Notes: generated by a model not told the origin, from the letters alone. A stretch of DNA of 64,000 bases from Bifidobacterium breve (GCA_945860245.1 CAMAPO010000004.1:30930-94929), one strand, 5' to 3'; shown: positions 56,641-63,726, counted from the stretch's first letter. Numbers and translations: made by a program.

Positions 56641-57828
56641 ATGAACACGATCGTCAAGGACGCACCTCGCATTCCCCTGCGCGAGCGCCTGACCAATGCT
56701 GAATGGCGCCGGATGGCCGCCATGTTCGGGTTCATCGCCTTCTTGCACATTTCAGGCGCGCTCTTAATGTGGCAGGCCACCACCGGAAATTACGAACTTT
56801 CCGACGGCACAATCTTTGGTTGGGGAACTGCAGCCCTTGCTTACACCTTAGGAATGCGCCATGCCTTCGATGCCGATCACATCAGCGCGATTGATAACAC
56901 AACACGAAAATTGATGTCAGAAGGTCAACGACCTTTATCGGTTGGATTCTTCTTTTCACTCGGACACTCATCAGTGGTTGCCGCTTTAGCAATCCTGCTT
57001 ACCTTTGGAATTAAAGCGCTAGGTTCGCAACTTAAAGATGAGGATTCGGCTCTGCATCATTACACCGAAATTATTGGTTTAACAGTTTCTGGCACTTTCT
57101 TAATGCTCATCGCAATTCTCAATTTGATCATTTTGATTTCTATTCTTGGTGTATTTCGCAAGATGCGCCAAGGTTTATATAACGAAGAAGAGCTAGAAAA
57201 ACATTTAAATTCTCGCGGTTTGCTGATGCGCTTCTTTGGTCCGATTGCCCGACGCATTGATAAGAGCTGGAAGATGTATCCGCTCGGTATTCTCTTTGGA
57301 CTTGGTTTTGATACTGCAACTGAAGTTGGATTGCTAGTTCTTGCTGGAACTTCAGTGATCGCAGGTCTGCCTTGGTGGGCGGTAATGTCTCTACCACTCT
57401 TCTTTGCTGGCGGAATGAGTTTGCTAGATACAATCGATGGTTCATTTATGAACTTTGCTTATGGTTGGGCATTTTCAAAGCCCGTCCGTAAGGTTTACTA
57501 CAACATCATAATTACTGGCCTATCTGTGGCAATTGCATTTTTTGTTGGCGGTCTTGAAATTTGTCAGGTAATTGCCAATCAACTAGAACTTTCTGGTGGT
57601 TTTTGGGATTATGCCTTGGCTTTTAACTTAAATAGCGCTGGATACTTCATTGTTGGATCCTTTGTTGTGGTTTGGACTATCGCTTTGCTTCTTTGGAGAT
57701 ACGGCAAAATTGAAGAGCGTTGGCATAACACCGCGCACGCAGCGCAAATGGAACGTGGCGAAGTTAGCAACCACGCTGCTGCCGGCGTTGACTTAGGTCC
57801 GATAAAAGACGGCTGGAAGATCGATTAA
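56641..57828 (+). CDS. Nickel/cobalt permease, HoxN/HupN/NixA family
   Basis: This single-component transporter imports Ni2+ and/or Co2+. The 395-residue protein has eight or so membrane segments. It carries the family signature RHAFDADHI (His74, Asp77, His80) in helix 2 and the second signature LGFDTATEVGLL (221-232), both needed for metal recognition in characterised members. A good ribosome-binding site (TAGGAGCTAA) precedes the ATG. The Nur-like operator upstream favours nickel as the physiological metal. Nickel enzymes such as NiSOD would be the expected users, but none lies in this window. Confidence 0.93.
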   Translation: MNTIVKDAPRIPLRERLTNAEWRRMAAMFGFIAFLHISGALLMWQATTGNYELSDGTIFGWGTAALAYTLGMRHAFDADHISAIDNTTRKLMSEGQRPLSVGFFFSLGHSSVVAALAILLTFGIKALGSQLKDEDSALHHYTEIIGLTVSGTFLMLIAILNLIILISILGVFRKMRQGLYNEEELEKHLNSRGLLMRFFGPIARRIDKSWKMYPLGILFGLGFDTATEVGLLVLAGTSVIAGLPWWAVMSLPLFFAGGMSLLDTIDGSFMNFAYGWAFSKPVRKVYYNIIITGLSVAIAFFVGGLEICQVIANQLELSGGFWDYALAFNLNSAGYFIVGSFVVVWTIALLLWRYGKIEERWHNTAHAAQMERGEVSNHAAAGVDLGPIKDGWKID

Positions 57829-57845
57829 TTCTGATTGAGCAGAAA

Positions 57846-57888
57846 AGTGGGCCCAGACGGGCTCGAACCGTCGACCCACGGATTAAAA
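57846..57888 (-). repeat. Left attachment repeat: orphan tRNA-Lys 3' fragment
   Basis: The 43 bases are identical to 60408-60450. On the minus strand they run from the anticodon loop of tRNA-Lys through the T arm and acceptor 3' strand to the discriminator base. The 5' half of a tRNA is missing: beyond 57888 the sequence diverges (TTCTGACC instead of GTCCGTTG). It cannot encode a working tRNA. Confidence 0.88.
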
Positions 57889-57997
57889 TTCTGACCTAAT
57901 AAGTTCTTAAGCGTATCTTTAAGTGCCATACGTCCCACCGTTAAGAGTGACTCACGCCTGGAAGTTTCTGGTAGAACCACTAGATGTTAGGGAAGTG

Positions 57998-58020
57998 TTG
58001 AGTAAGGTGAAGAGATGAAG
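57998..58020 (+). repeat. Leader repeat, copy 1 (before orphan nine-codon frame)
   Basis: The 23-base sequence TTGAGTAAGGTGAAGAGATGAAG matches 59214-59236 at 22 positions. It includes a ribosome-binding site and an ATG. Here the ATG opens a frame of only nine codons (58015-58044), so this may be the remnant 5' end of a third nuclease paralogue whose body was lost. Confidence 0.6.
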
Positions 58021-58063
58021 TTAGTAACCATCAATTGCTGTTAAGAGGCTTTGGAGTTAGCGA

Positions 58064-58399
58064 ATGAGTGATTGGCTAGATGCTATTGCCCAAGGTAATT
58101 TTAATTTAACTATGCTTGACACTAATGGTGAACCTATGTACTACCTAACCCGCAGGGAAGAGGGGGTCCACTTCACTTTTCAATATTTTGCACCATCTGG
58201 GTCCAATCTGCCTGACTTAGAAGTTGATTTTGATATTGCAGCAGCAAATATTCCAAATGTTTTCAGGCGTTATGGAATTGACCCAAACTTAGACTTTATT
58301 AAAGGATTTGAAGTCATTTCAAGTAGTGGCCAAGGTGAAGAGTTTGGTAAGGCTATTACCGATGGATTAATACCCATCGAAAATGCGCACTATTGGTAA
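58064..58399 (+). CDS. Unknown acidic 111-residue island protein
   Basis: I do not recognise this protein. It is acidic, soluble and mixed alpha/beta by inspection, with an aromatic-rich middle (VHFTFQYFAP), a DLEVDFDIAAANIP segment and a C-terminal IPIENAHYW. It has no cysteine and no signal sequence. A TTGGAG ribosome-binding site lies seven bases before the ATG. Its size, acidity and place before a nuclease gene are like those of immunity or inhibitor proteins, but this is only an analogy. It is the first full gene inside the island. Confidence 0.65.
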   Translation: MSDWLDAIAQGNFNLTMLDTNGEPMYYLTRREEGVHFTFQYFAPSGSNLPDLEVDFDIAAANIPNVFRRYGIDPNLDFIKGFEVISSSGQGEEFGKAITDGLIPIENAHYW

Positions 58400-58476
58400 C
58401 GCATCAAATAAGAGTAATTTTACCTATCTTTTCTCTCAAAGCACTGTCAACATAGTAAGTGAAGGGAAGGTTTCTA

Positions 58477-59211
58477 ATGTGTAAGGTGGGAGAACGAGAA
58501 TTTTGCATAGTGCTTGGAGAAGACTCGAGTAAGTGGAGTAAGTATTGCCCGCTGCCTGTACCCACTTTCTTTGATGGCGCGGTAGAAAGTTTTTCACGAG
58601 CTGTTAGCGAGTTAACTAAAGGCAATAAGAAAGAATCGTTAGAGGCCCTTACTGCTTCTAATGCTGCGGAAGTTGGCAAATTTTATATTGACCACGGTCA
58701 GCAAAGTGCTTATTTTAGAGTTACCAATAGGAAGGAAGTCGACAATGCTAACCGGCTTGAAAAAAAATTAAACCTCAGTCCACGTGATAAACCTGCAATA
58801 ACAAAAGAGGTTTTTAAACGAGATTTCTACCGTTGTCGTTACTGTAATTTACGAATTATTACTGGTGAGGTTTTTAGTGAATACAGTCGCATTGTTGGGT
58901 CAGATATTTTCTCTGACGAAAGGGAGAATACTAAACGGAATGGATTAACACTCGGACTTCGGGGAGTTGCAGACCACGTAGAACCGTATGCTTTAGGGGC
59001 AGGAACGGAACTAGATAATTTAGTTACTAGTTGTTACTCGTGTAACTTTGGTAAAGCGGGATATACATTAGACCAACTAAAGATCGAGGACCCCCGCTCG
59101 AGACAGCCTAAGGATGATGGTTGGAAAGGCTTAACAAATTATTTACCTGCTTTAAAATTATTGGGCGTATTAACTAATTCCGAGGTCAACGAGCCTAGGC
59201 AAAGGTCATAG
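58477..59211 (+). CDS. HNH endonuclease-like protein
   Basis: The 244-residue product has a C-terminal HNH nuclease domain: Cys120-x2-Cys123, then Asp166-His167 (VADHVEPY), Asn181 (ELDNLVTSC) and Cys186-x2-Cys189 followed by NFGK (Asn190, Lys193). The two CxxC pairs should bind zinc, and the DH...N...K set forms the beta-beta-alpha metal site. The N-terminal 100 residues are of unknown fold and may recognise the substrate. I chose the ATG at 58477, six bases after GGGAAGG, over a GTG six codons upstream. The target, DNA or otherwise, is not known. It lies inside the tRNA-Lys island. Confidence 0.85.
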   Translation: MCKVGEREFCIVLGEDSSKWSKYCPLPVPTFFDGAVESFSRAVSELTKGNKKESLEALTASNAAEVGKFYIDHGQQSAYFRVTNRKEVDNANRLEKKLNLSPRDKPAITKEVFKRDFYRCRYCNLRIITGEVFSEYSRIVGSDIFSDERENTKRNGLTLGLRGVADHVEPYALGAGTELDNLVTSCYSCNFGKAGYTLDQLKIEDPRSRQPKDDGWKGLTNYLPALKLLGVLTNSEVNEPRQRS

Positions 59212-59213
59212 AG

Positions 59214-59236
59214 TTGAGTAAGGTCAAGAGATGAAG
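59214..59236 (+). repeat. Leader repeat, copy 2 (before first PD-(D/E)xK paralogue)
   Basis: TTGAGTAAGGTCAAGAGATGAAG differs from 57998-58020 by one base. It supplies the ribosome-binding site and start codon of the first paralogue. A shorter third version (GGGTGAAGAGATGAA, 59705-59719) starts the second paralogue. The shared leaders suggest that the island grew by duplication of leader-plus-gene units. Confidence 0.6.
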
Positions 59237-59710
59237 AGAGATACACAATTGGTCGGAGCTGCAGGTGAGCACCTAGTTTTATCTCGTCTACTGAACCGCC
59301 AATATTTGGCAGCGCAGGCGCCACCTGGCGCAGCCAAAGTAGATATCTTGGTCAACCACCTTGATGACAAGCCTCCGCGTCTAATTCAGGTCAAAACAAT
59401 TACTGGCAAGAACATCAATAATGGCTGGCATATGAGTGAGAAGCACGAAAAAATGGTAGACCCAAACATTTTCTATTGTTTCGTGGCCCTTGGAGATATC
59501 GACAGTGACGTTTATGTTATTCCATCCGAGATTGTTGCGACTGTTGTAACCGATGAAATGATTAAATGGCTGGCAACGCCGGGCGCTAAAGGACAACAGC
59601 GCAACTATACAAAAATGCGGCGGATCCAAAATCAATATAAAGACAAGTTTGATTCCGCCCCAGATGGGTGGATAGAGCAGTATCTTGAAAAATGGGAACT
59701 ATTAGGGTGA
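59231..59710 (+). CDS. PD-(D/E)xK nuclease-like protein, paralogue 1
   Basis: The 159-residue product has the motif order of small Holliday-junction-resolvase-like or restriction-type folds: Glu13 in GAAGEHLVLSRLL, then Asp38 in AKVDILV, then Gln53-Val-Lys55 in LIQVKT. In many such enzymes the third motif is ExK; a Gln at the first position is known in some families. The C-terminus ends PDGWIEQYLEKWELLG. It is the same length as, and by hand count 89 of 159 residues identical to, the next gene. No membrane segment or signal is present. Nuclease activity is inferred from motif layout alone. Confidence 0.72.
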   Translation: MKRDTQLVGAAGEHLVLSRLLNRQYLAAQAPPGAAKVDILVNHLDDKPPRLIQVKTITGKNINNGWHMSEKHEKMVDPNIFYCFVALGDIDSDVYVIPSEIVATVVTDEMIKWLATPGAKGQQRNYTKMRRIQNQYKDKFDSAPDGWIEQYLEKWELLG

Positions 59711-59714
59711 AGAG

Positions 59715-60194
59715 ATGAATCGTGACAAGCAACTTGTAGGTGCTGCAGGTGAGCATCTAGTTTTATCAAGACTACTAGCAAAGGGAATTCTTGCTTCTCA
59801 GGCGCCGCGGGGCGTAAGAAAAGCGGATATTTTGGTTAATCCACTTGATGGAGGGCGACCGGTATTGATTCAAGTTAAGACCACCTCCGGTTCAAGGACT
59901 CGAGTTGGCTGGCCTATGAATGTCAAGGACGAAACAATTACAGAAATTGATTTGTTTTACTGTTTCGTAAATCTTGGAGAAGACAATCCACAGGTGTATG
60001 TGATTCCCGCCAAAATAGTTGCAAAAGTAATCAAAAGAGGACACCAGACTTGGCTGAAGACGCCAGGAAGTAAGGGTCAAAAGCACAACGAGACCAATAT
60101 GAGATGGATAAGCAATTCGTTTCGATTGAAGAATGAATATACGCCTGATGGCTGGATGGATAAATACCTAGAGAATTGGGAATTATTGGGATGA
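59715..60194 (+). CDS. PD-(D/E)xK nuclease-like protein, paralogue 2
   Basis: This tandem paralogue of the preceding gene starts four bases after its stop. It keeps the whole motif set (GAAGEHLVLSRLL with Glu13, KADILV with Asp38, LIQVKT with Lys55), the FYCFV core strand and the PDGWMDKYLENWELLG end. Differences cluster at residues 58-78 and 106-140, where a recognition surface might lie. The two proteins could form a heterodimer, or be two specificities of one nuclease. Its ribosome-binding site lies within the end of paralogue 1 (GGGTGAAGAG). Confidence 0.72.
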   Translation: MNRDKQLVGAAGEHLVLSRLLAKGILASQAPRGVRKADILVNPLDGGRPVLIQVKTTSGSRTRVGWPMNVKDETITEIDLFYCFVNLGEDNPQVYVIPAKIVAKVIKRGHQTWLKTPGSKGQKHNETNMRWISNSFRLKNEYTPDGWMDKYLENWELLG

Positions 60195-60210
60195 AAAGAA
60201 AATTAACTCC

Positions 60211-60396
60211 TTGACTAAGCCAATACCGCTCAAAAAAAGTAAAGAAGTTCAAATGATAGAAGAACCGATGATGTTAAATACGCCCTGCACAAAGTTTGAC
60301 TTTACAAAGATGGATGACGACAGAGTCATTACCTTTGCTATTCTCCATTTGGAAGGAGCAGCAGAGGAAGTACACAGGCGTGGTCTGGCCTACTAA
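60211..60396 (+). CDS. Putative 61-residue island protein
   Basis: An open frame starts at TTG 60211 and gives 61 residues; an alternative ATG at 60253 would give 47. The product is soluble, with a Met/Glu-rich start and a helical end (ILHLEGAAEEVHRRGLAY). I recognise no family. The TTG overlaps the stop of an eight-codon frame (60191-60214) whose own ATG overlaps the stop of paralogue 2, so a chain of coupled re-initiation is conceivable. It is the last frame before the tRNA-Lys gene. Its status as a gene is uncertain. Confidence 0.4.
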   Translation: MTKPIPLKKSKEVQMIEEPMMLNTPCTKFDFTKMDDDRVITFAILHLEGAAEEVHRRGLAY

Positions 60397-60407
60397 AAGG
60401 ACTGATG

Positions 60408-60450
60408 AGTGGGCCCAGACGGGCTCGAACCGTCGACCCACGGATTAAAA
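60408..60450 (-). repeat. Right attachment repeat within tRNA-Lys
   Basis: This identical partner of 57846-57888 covers the 3' half of the intact tRNA-Lys gene plus two flanking bases. Integration at this point keeps the tRNA complete because the element supplies or preserves the same 3' sequence, the usual strategy of tyrosine-recombinase elements. Confidence 0.85.
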
Positions 60451-60482
60451 GTCCGTTGCTCTACCGACTGAGCTATAGGCCC
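60410..60482 (-). tRNA. tRNA-Lys (TTT)
   Basis: This 73-base cloverleaf has acceptor strands GGGCCTA and TGGGCCC, a D arm GCTC...GAGC, an anticodon loop CTTTTAA (anticodon TTT), a T arm GACGG-TTCGAGC-CCGTC, and discriminator A. CCA is not encoded. Its 3' half is duplicated 2.5 kb downstream, where a genomic island has inserted. Confidence 0.96.
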
Positions 60483-60535
60483 CACTGTAATTTGGCTAAA
60501 TAACTGCCAAACACTCGCCGTATCGTAGCGGATTT

Positions 60536-61501
60536 TTACCGCCCTTTTGACGCTCGCATTAAGCGGTCGCGAATGGCAAGCGCTAAACCATCTCCAACAG
60601 GTTCGGTGACTACAACTGATTTAAGTCCCTGTGCATCACCTGCACGAAGTGCGGCATACATAACTCGTGCAAAATCTTCTACCGAATTTGGAGCAGCCAG
60701 GCGAATCACATTTGCCGGTGTTTGAATATCAGCAAGTGCAATAAAGCCTTCGCCAGCAATTGGCGTTCTATTTAAATTAACTGTTGCATTTGGTGCATAA
60801 TGATTTTCTAGTGAACCGCTAACTCGAATATTCGACCCTGCACTAGAAACTTTTAGGCTGGTTGAGTCTTCGATCATTTCAATTGTGATTGCACCGGGGC
60901 GCAAGATCCGCGGTGCATCTGATGTGCAATCAATAATTGTTGATTCAACCCCAACTTGAGAAGGTCCACCATCAAGGATTAAATCCTGCGTATCTAGGTA
61001 TTCACCGATCTCATCCTGAACCGCTTGTGCAGTTGTTGGTGAAACATGTCCAAAGCGATTGGCACTTGGTGCAGCAATTCCTTTGCCGCCGGTCTTTGCA
61101 AATTCAGATAAGAGCGCAAGTGCAATCACATGGTCTGGAACTCGCAGCCCAACTGTGGGTTGGCCGCCAGTTACAAAATCTTCAGCCAAAATAGATCGCT
61201 TTAAAACTAAAGTCATTGGCCCGGGCCAGAAATCACGAGCAAGAGAGATTGCATAACTTGGGATCTCATCTGCCCAATCAGCAAGTGATTGCATGGAATG
61301 GATATGTACGATCAACGGATGATCTGCCGGGCGGCCCTTAACTTTATAAATACGAGCGACAGCATCTTTATTTGTAGCATCGGCGCCGAGGCCATAAACG
61401 GTCTCGGTAGGAAGTGCGACTAAACCACCAGCTTTTAGTAATTGGGCTGCCGATGTGAGCGCATCAGCGGTGCAGTTGGAGACGAATTCGCCGGCGGTCA
61501 T
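60536..61501 (-). CDS. L-threonylcarbamoyladenylate synthase, Sua5 type
   Basis: The enzyme makes threonylcarbamoyl-AMP, the intermediate for the t6A modification of tRNAs that read ANN codons. The product has the YrdC domain (LVALPTETVYGLGADA, KVKGRPADHPLIVHI, WPGPMTLVLKR, VGLRVPDH) and an additional C-terminal Sua5 domain (SGSLENHYAPNATV linker, then about 90 residues). I chose the ATG 61501-61499, giving 321 residues; an upstream ATG at 61552 would overlap the divergent glycosyltransferase start. It precedes the tRNA-Lys gene on the same strand. Confidence 0.93.
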   Translation of the reverse strand: MTAGEFVSNCTADALTSAAQLLKAGGLVALPTETVYGLGADATNKDAVARIYKVKGRPADHPLIVHIHSMQSLADWADEIPSYAISLARDFWPGPMTLVLKRSILAEDFVTGGQPTVGLRVPDHVIALALLSEFAKTGGKGIAAPSANRFGHVSPTTAQAVQDEIGEYLDTQDLILDGGPSQVGVESTIIDCTSDAPRILRPGAITIEMIEDSTSLKVSSAGSNIRVSGSLENHYAPNATVNLNRTPIAGEGFIALADIQTPANVIRLAAPNSVEDFARVMYAALRAGDAQGLKSVVVTEPVGDGLALAIRDRLMRASKGR

Positions 61502-61540
61502 GTGCGCAATTATCGCGCCTTTTTGCGAGAAGATAACCAC

Positions 61541-62680
61541 ATGGCTTCGCATGTAAAGGTTATGCAGATAATCGCCCGCATGAATGTGGGCGGTCCTGCA
61601 GTAATTGTGGCTGAGTTGATGCGCGGACTGGATAAATCAGCGATTGAGCAGATTCTCGTAACTGGCTTCTGCGATGAGAATGAAGCCGATTATTTGGATA
61701 CGGTGGCAAAAGATGTAAAGGCAACGCGTATTGCAGGCCTTGGGCGATCAGTTTCTTTAATTGCAGATTTAAAAGCTTTCTTTGGCTTGGTCTCACTGAT
61801 CCGTAAATACAAACCAGATGTGATTCACACCCATACCGCTAAGGCAGGAGTGCTCGGAAGAGCGGCATCTTTGCTGGCTGGCCGTGGAGCGGTTCGGGTA
61901 CATACTTTCCACGGGCATTTGCTGCATGGTTACTTCAGTAAAACAATGACGCAGGCAGTTATTTTGATTGAGAAGTTCTTCGCAGCTCGCACCAAAGTGC
62001 TAATTGCTATCGGGAGTAAAGTTAAAGATGAGTTGCTCGCTGCTGGTATCGGCAAAGCAGAAAAATACCGGGTCTTCTTTCCGGGGCTGCCTACACCTAA
62101 GAAATTCTCTAAAGAAGATGCACAGAATTCTCTGGGACTCAGCACCCAAACTTTCTATATAACTTTTGTCGGGCGCTTGACTCAAATAAAGCGACCTGAT
62201 CGCTTATTGGATGTGGCAAATGAATGCAAGCAGCGTGGTTTAGATCTGCGCTTCTTGGTCGCTGGCGAAGGCGAACTCTTTGAAAGTTCTAAGGCGCGCG
62301 CCAAAGGTGAGCAGTTAAATATGACTTTTTTAGGTTGGCGCAGCGATATTGCTCAGATTTTTGCCGCCAGTGATATCGCGATTTTAACTTCTGATAACGA
62401 AGGTATCCCACTTACTCTGATTCAGGCCGCGCAAGCTGGTCTGCCAATAGTTGCTACTGAGGTCGGTTCGATTTCAGATATTGTCATAAGCGAGAGCACT
62501 GGGTATTTAACCTCAAAGAGCGCCTTGGATATGGCCGATGCGATCGAAAAGTTAGTAAGAGATGCCCAGTTACGCAAGATTATGGGTGAGGCGGGTAGGG
62601 CGAGAGCTACCCAGTATTTCTCGTTGGAACGGATGCTGAAAGATCACGCAGATTTATATCGCTCGCTCAGAATCACATGA
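61541..62680 (+). CDS. Glycosyltransferase, GT4 family
   Basis: The product of 379 residues is a GT-B fold glycosyltransferase. The N-terminal domain shows IIARMNVGGPAVIVAELM and the DVIHTHTAKAGVLGRAAS segment. The C-terminal domain has FVGRLTQIKRPDRLLDVA, LVAGEGE, FLGWRSDIAQIF and the donor-site LTSDNEGIPLTLIQAAQAGLP. Sugar and acceptor are unknown; cell-envelope polysaccharide synthesis is likely. I chose the ATG at 61541 because the GT4 core begins a few residues later; the frame open to 61442 lies inside Sua5. Confidence 0.9.
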   Translation: MASHVKVMQIIARMNVGGPAVIVAELMRGLDKSAIEQILVTGFCDENEADYLDTVAKDVKATRIAGLGRSVSLIADLKAFFGLVSLIRKYKPDVIHTHTAKAGVLGRAASLLAGRGAVRVHTFHGHLLHGYFSKTMTQAVILIEKFFAARTKVLIAIGSKVKDELLAAGIGKAEKYRVFFPGLPTPKKFSKEDAQNSLGLSTQTFYITFVGRLTQIKRPDRLLDVANECKQRGLDLRFLVAGEGELFESSKARAKGEQLNMTFLGWRSDIAQIFAASDIAILTSDNEGIPLTLIQAAQAGLPIVATEVGSISDIVISESTGYLTSKSALDMADAIEKLVRDAQLRKIMGEAGRARATQYFSLERMLKDHADLYRSLRIT

Positions 62681-62732
62681 TTTTCACAGTTCCCTCACAG
62701 CCATAAGTAAATAAATAGGAGATACTTAACCC

Positions 62733-63458
62733 ATGACTACAACACGTGTTCGCAAGATAGCCGCCACATTAATCGCACTCGCCTTAGCCGGAGGTATTGC
62801 CGCGTCCCTTCCTGCAGAAGCTGCAACGCCTGAAGCGCGTTATGTGACCGTTAACTCTTCGGGTTCCATAAAGGTAACTCCAGATGCGGTTCGATTAAAT
62901 GCCAATGTTTCGGTTGTAGCCGTATCAAATAAGGTAGCCATGTCCAAGACTTCAACGGCAGCTGCAGCAGTTCGCGCAGCGCTGACAAAGGCTGGAATTG
63001 CAAAGAAAGATATCGCAACTCAGAGCATCTCGGTCCTTCCCGAATATAACTACACGCAAGAAAAAGGTTCTGTCATAATTGGTTATCGTGGGTCTCAAAG
63101 TTTCGTTGTTACCATTAGAAATGCAGAAAATGCTGGGGCAGTCGTTGACGCGGTAGTCGCAGCAGGCGGCGATGATCTGCAGATTCAAGGCGTTACTCCC
63201 TTTGTTCTTGATTCATCTAAAGCAACTGAATCAGCGCGCGCCGATGCGGTTATGAATGCTAAAGCGAAGGCAACTTCATATGCGAAGTTGTTAGATGTCA
63301 AACTTGGGCGCGTAAATTATTTAGTTGAAAACTCAAGTCCGATCAGTTATCCACCAATTATGGCGATGGGAAAGGCAGCAGATTCTGAAGCAACGGTTGT
63401 TGATTTGGGAGAGCAAGATGTAACTGTCTCAATCACGATTCAGTGGTCACTTCTTTAA
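62733..63458 (+). CDS. Secreted SIMPL-domain protein (DUF541)
   Basis: The 241-residue product begins with a signal sequence (LIALALAGGIAASLPAEAA, cleavage near residue 30) followed by a SIMPL domain: VNSSGSIKVTPDAVRLNANVSV at its start (split near residue 45), the middle IATQSISVLPEYNY, and the end DVTVSITIQWSL. Members are periplasmic or surface proteins of unclear role, some tied to oxidative stress. A GGAG sequence lies before the ATG with AGATACTTAACCC between. No enzyme motif is evident. Confidence 0.88.
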   Translation: MTTTRVRKIAATLIALALAGGIAASLPAEAATPEARYVTVNSSGSIKVTPDAVRLNANVSVVAVSNKVAMSKTSTAAAAVRAALTKAGIAKKDIATQSISVLPEYNYTQEKGSVIIGYRGSQSFVVTIRNAENAGAVVDAVVAAGGDDLQIQGVTPFVLDSSKATESARADAVMNAKAKATSYAKLLDVKLGRVNYLVENSSPISYPPIMAMGKAADSEATVVDLGEQDVTVSITIQWSLL

Positions 63459-63502
63459 AAATCCTTGATTCCTGCGATTTCAGGGCAGTGATTTAACCGA
63501 TT

Positions 63503-63531
63503 TTGGTCTGCACCCCTCTAACGGGTACGAT
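63503..63531 (+). promoter_or_regulatory. Predicted promoter for tRNA-Glu
   Basis: TTGGTC (63503-63508), a 17-base spacer and TACGAT (63526-63531) form a reasonable housekeeping promoter. It ends 15 bases before the tRNA-Glu 5' end. The tRNA-Glu and tRNA-Asp genes that follow may share it, since the terminator lies after tRNA-Asp. Confidence 0.55.
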
Positions 63532-63546
63532 TTGCGAGCCTCAAAC

Positions 63547-63619
63547 GTCCCCATCGTCTAGGGGCCTAGGACATCGCCCTTTCACGGCGGTAACACGGGT
63601 TCGAATCCCGTTGGGGGCA
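63547..63619 (+). tRNA. tRNA-Glu (TTC)
   Basis: This 73-base tRNA has acceptor strands GTCCCCA and TGGGGGC, an anticodon loop CTTTCAC (anticodon TTC), a T arm ACGGG-TTCGAAT-CCCGT and discriminator A. CCA is not encoded. It is the first of three tRNA genes on the plus strand. Confidence 0.96.
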
Positions 63620-63726
63620 CGCAAGGCCAAAGAATTTTGGCAAACTGCAAGGCTGAATTTATTCGGCACAAAGTTATAAAAAGGCTTTAAGGTGACATAA
63701 GAGCCACTTATGTTTTCTATCTTTAA

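Larger units (their letters stand above)
57846..60450. mobile_element. tRNA-Lys-bounded genomic island lacking an integrase
   Basis: Two identical 43-base copies of the 3' half of tRNA-Lys lie at 57846-57888 and 60408-60450, exactly 2,562 bases apart. The right copy is part of the intact tRNA gene; the left is an orphan fragment. This is what site-specific integration into the tRNA 3' end leaves behind. The enclosed DNA looks more AT-rich than its surroundings and carries genes without housekeeping roles: an unknown 111-residue protein, an HNH nuclease, two tandem PD-(D/E)xK-like paralogues and a small C-terminal frame. No integrase, excisionase or replication gene is present, so the unit is a remnant or depends on a helper. 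Confidence 0.8.

Noticed and set aside
57829-57844. TTCTG/CAGAA hairpin after the nickel/cobalt permease as a terminator
   Set aside because: The stem has five base pairs and no following T run.
58015-58044. Nine-codon frame after the first leader repeat as a gene
   Set aside because: It is too short to support as a coding region. It is better explained as the remnant of a duplicated leader and start codon.
57846-60450. Toxin-antitoxin or restriction-modification system in the island
   Set aside because: No methyltransferase, no DNA-binding antitoxin and no known toxin fold is visible, so a named system type cannot be supported.
63695-63713. Seven-base inverted repeat ACATAAG/CTTATGT between tRNA-Glu and tRNA-Asp as a terminator
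   Set aside because: The stem is short and AT-rich with only a few T residues after it. It lies in the tRNA-Asp upstream region and may be chance or a processing signal.
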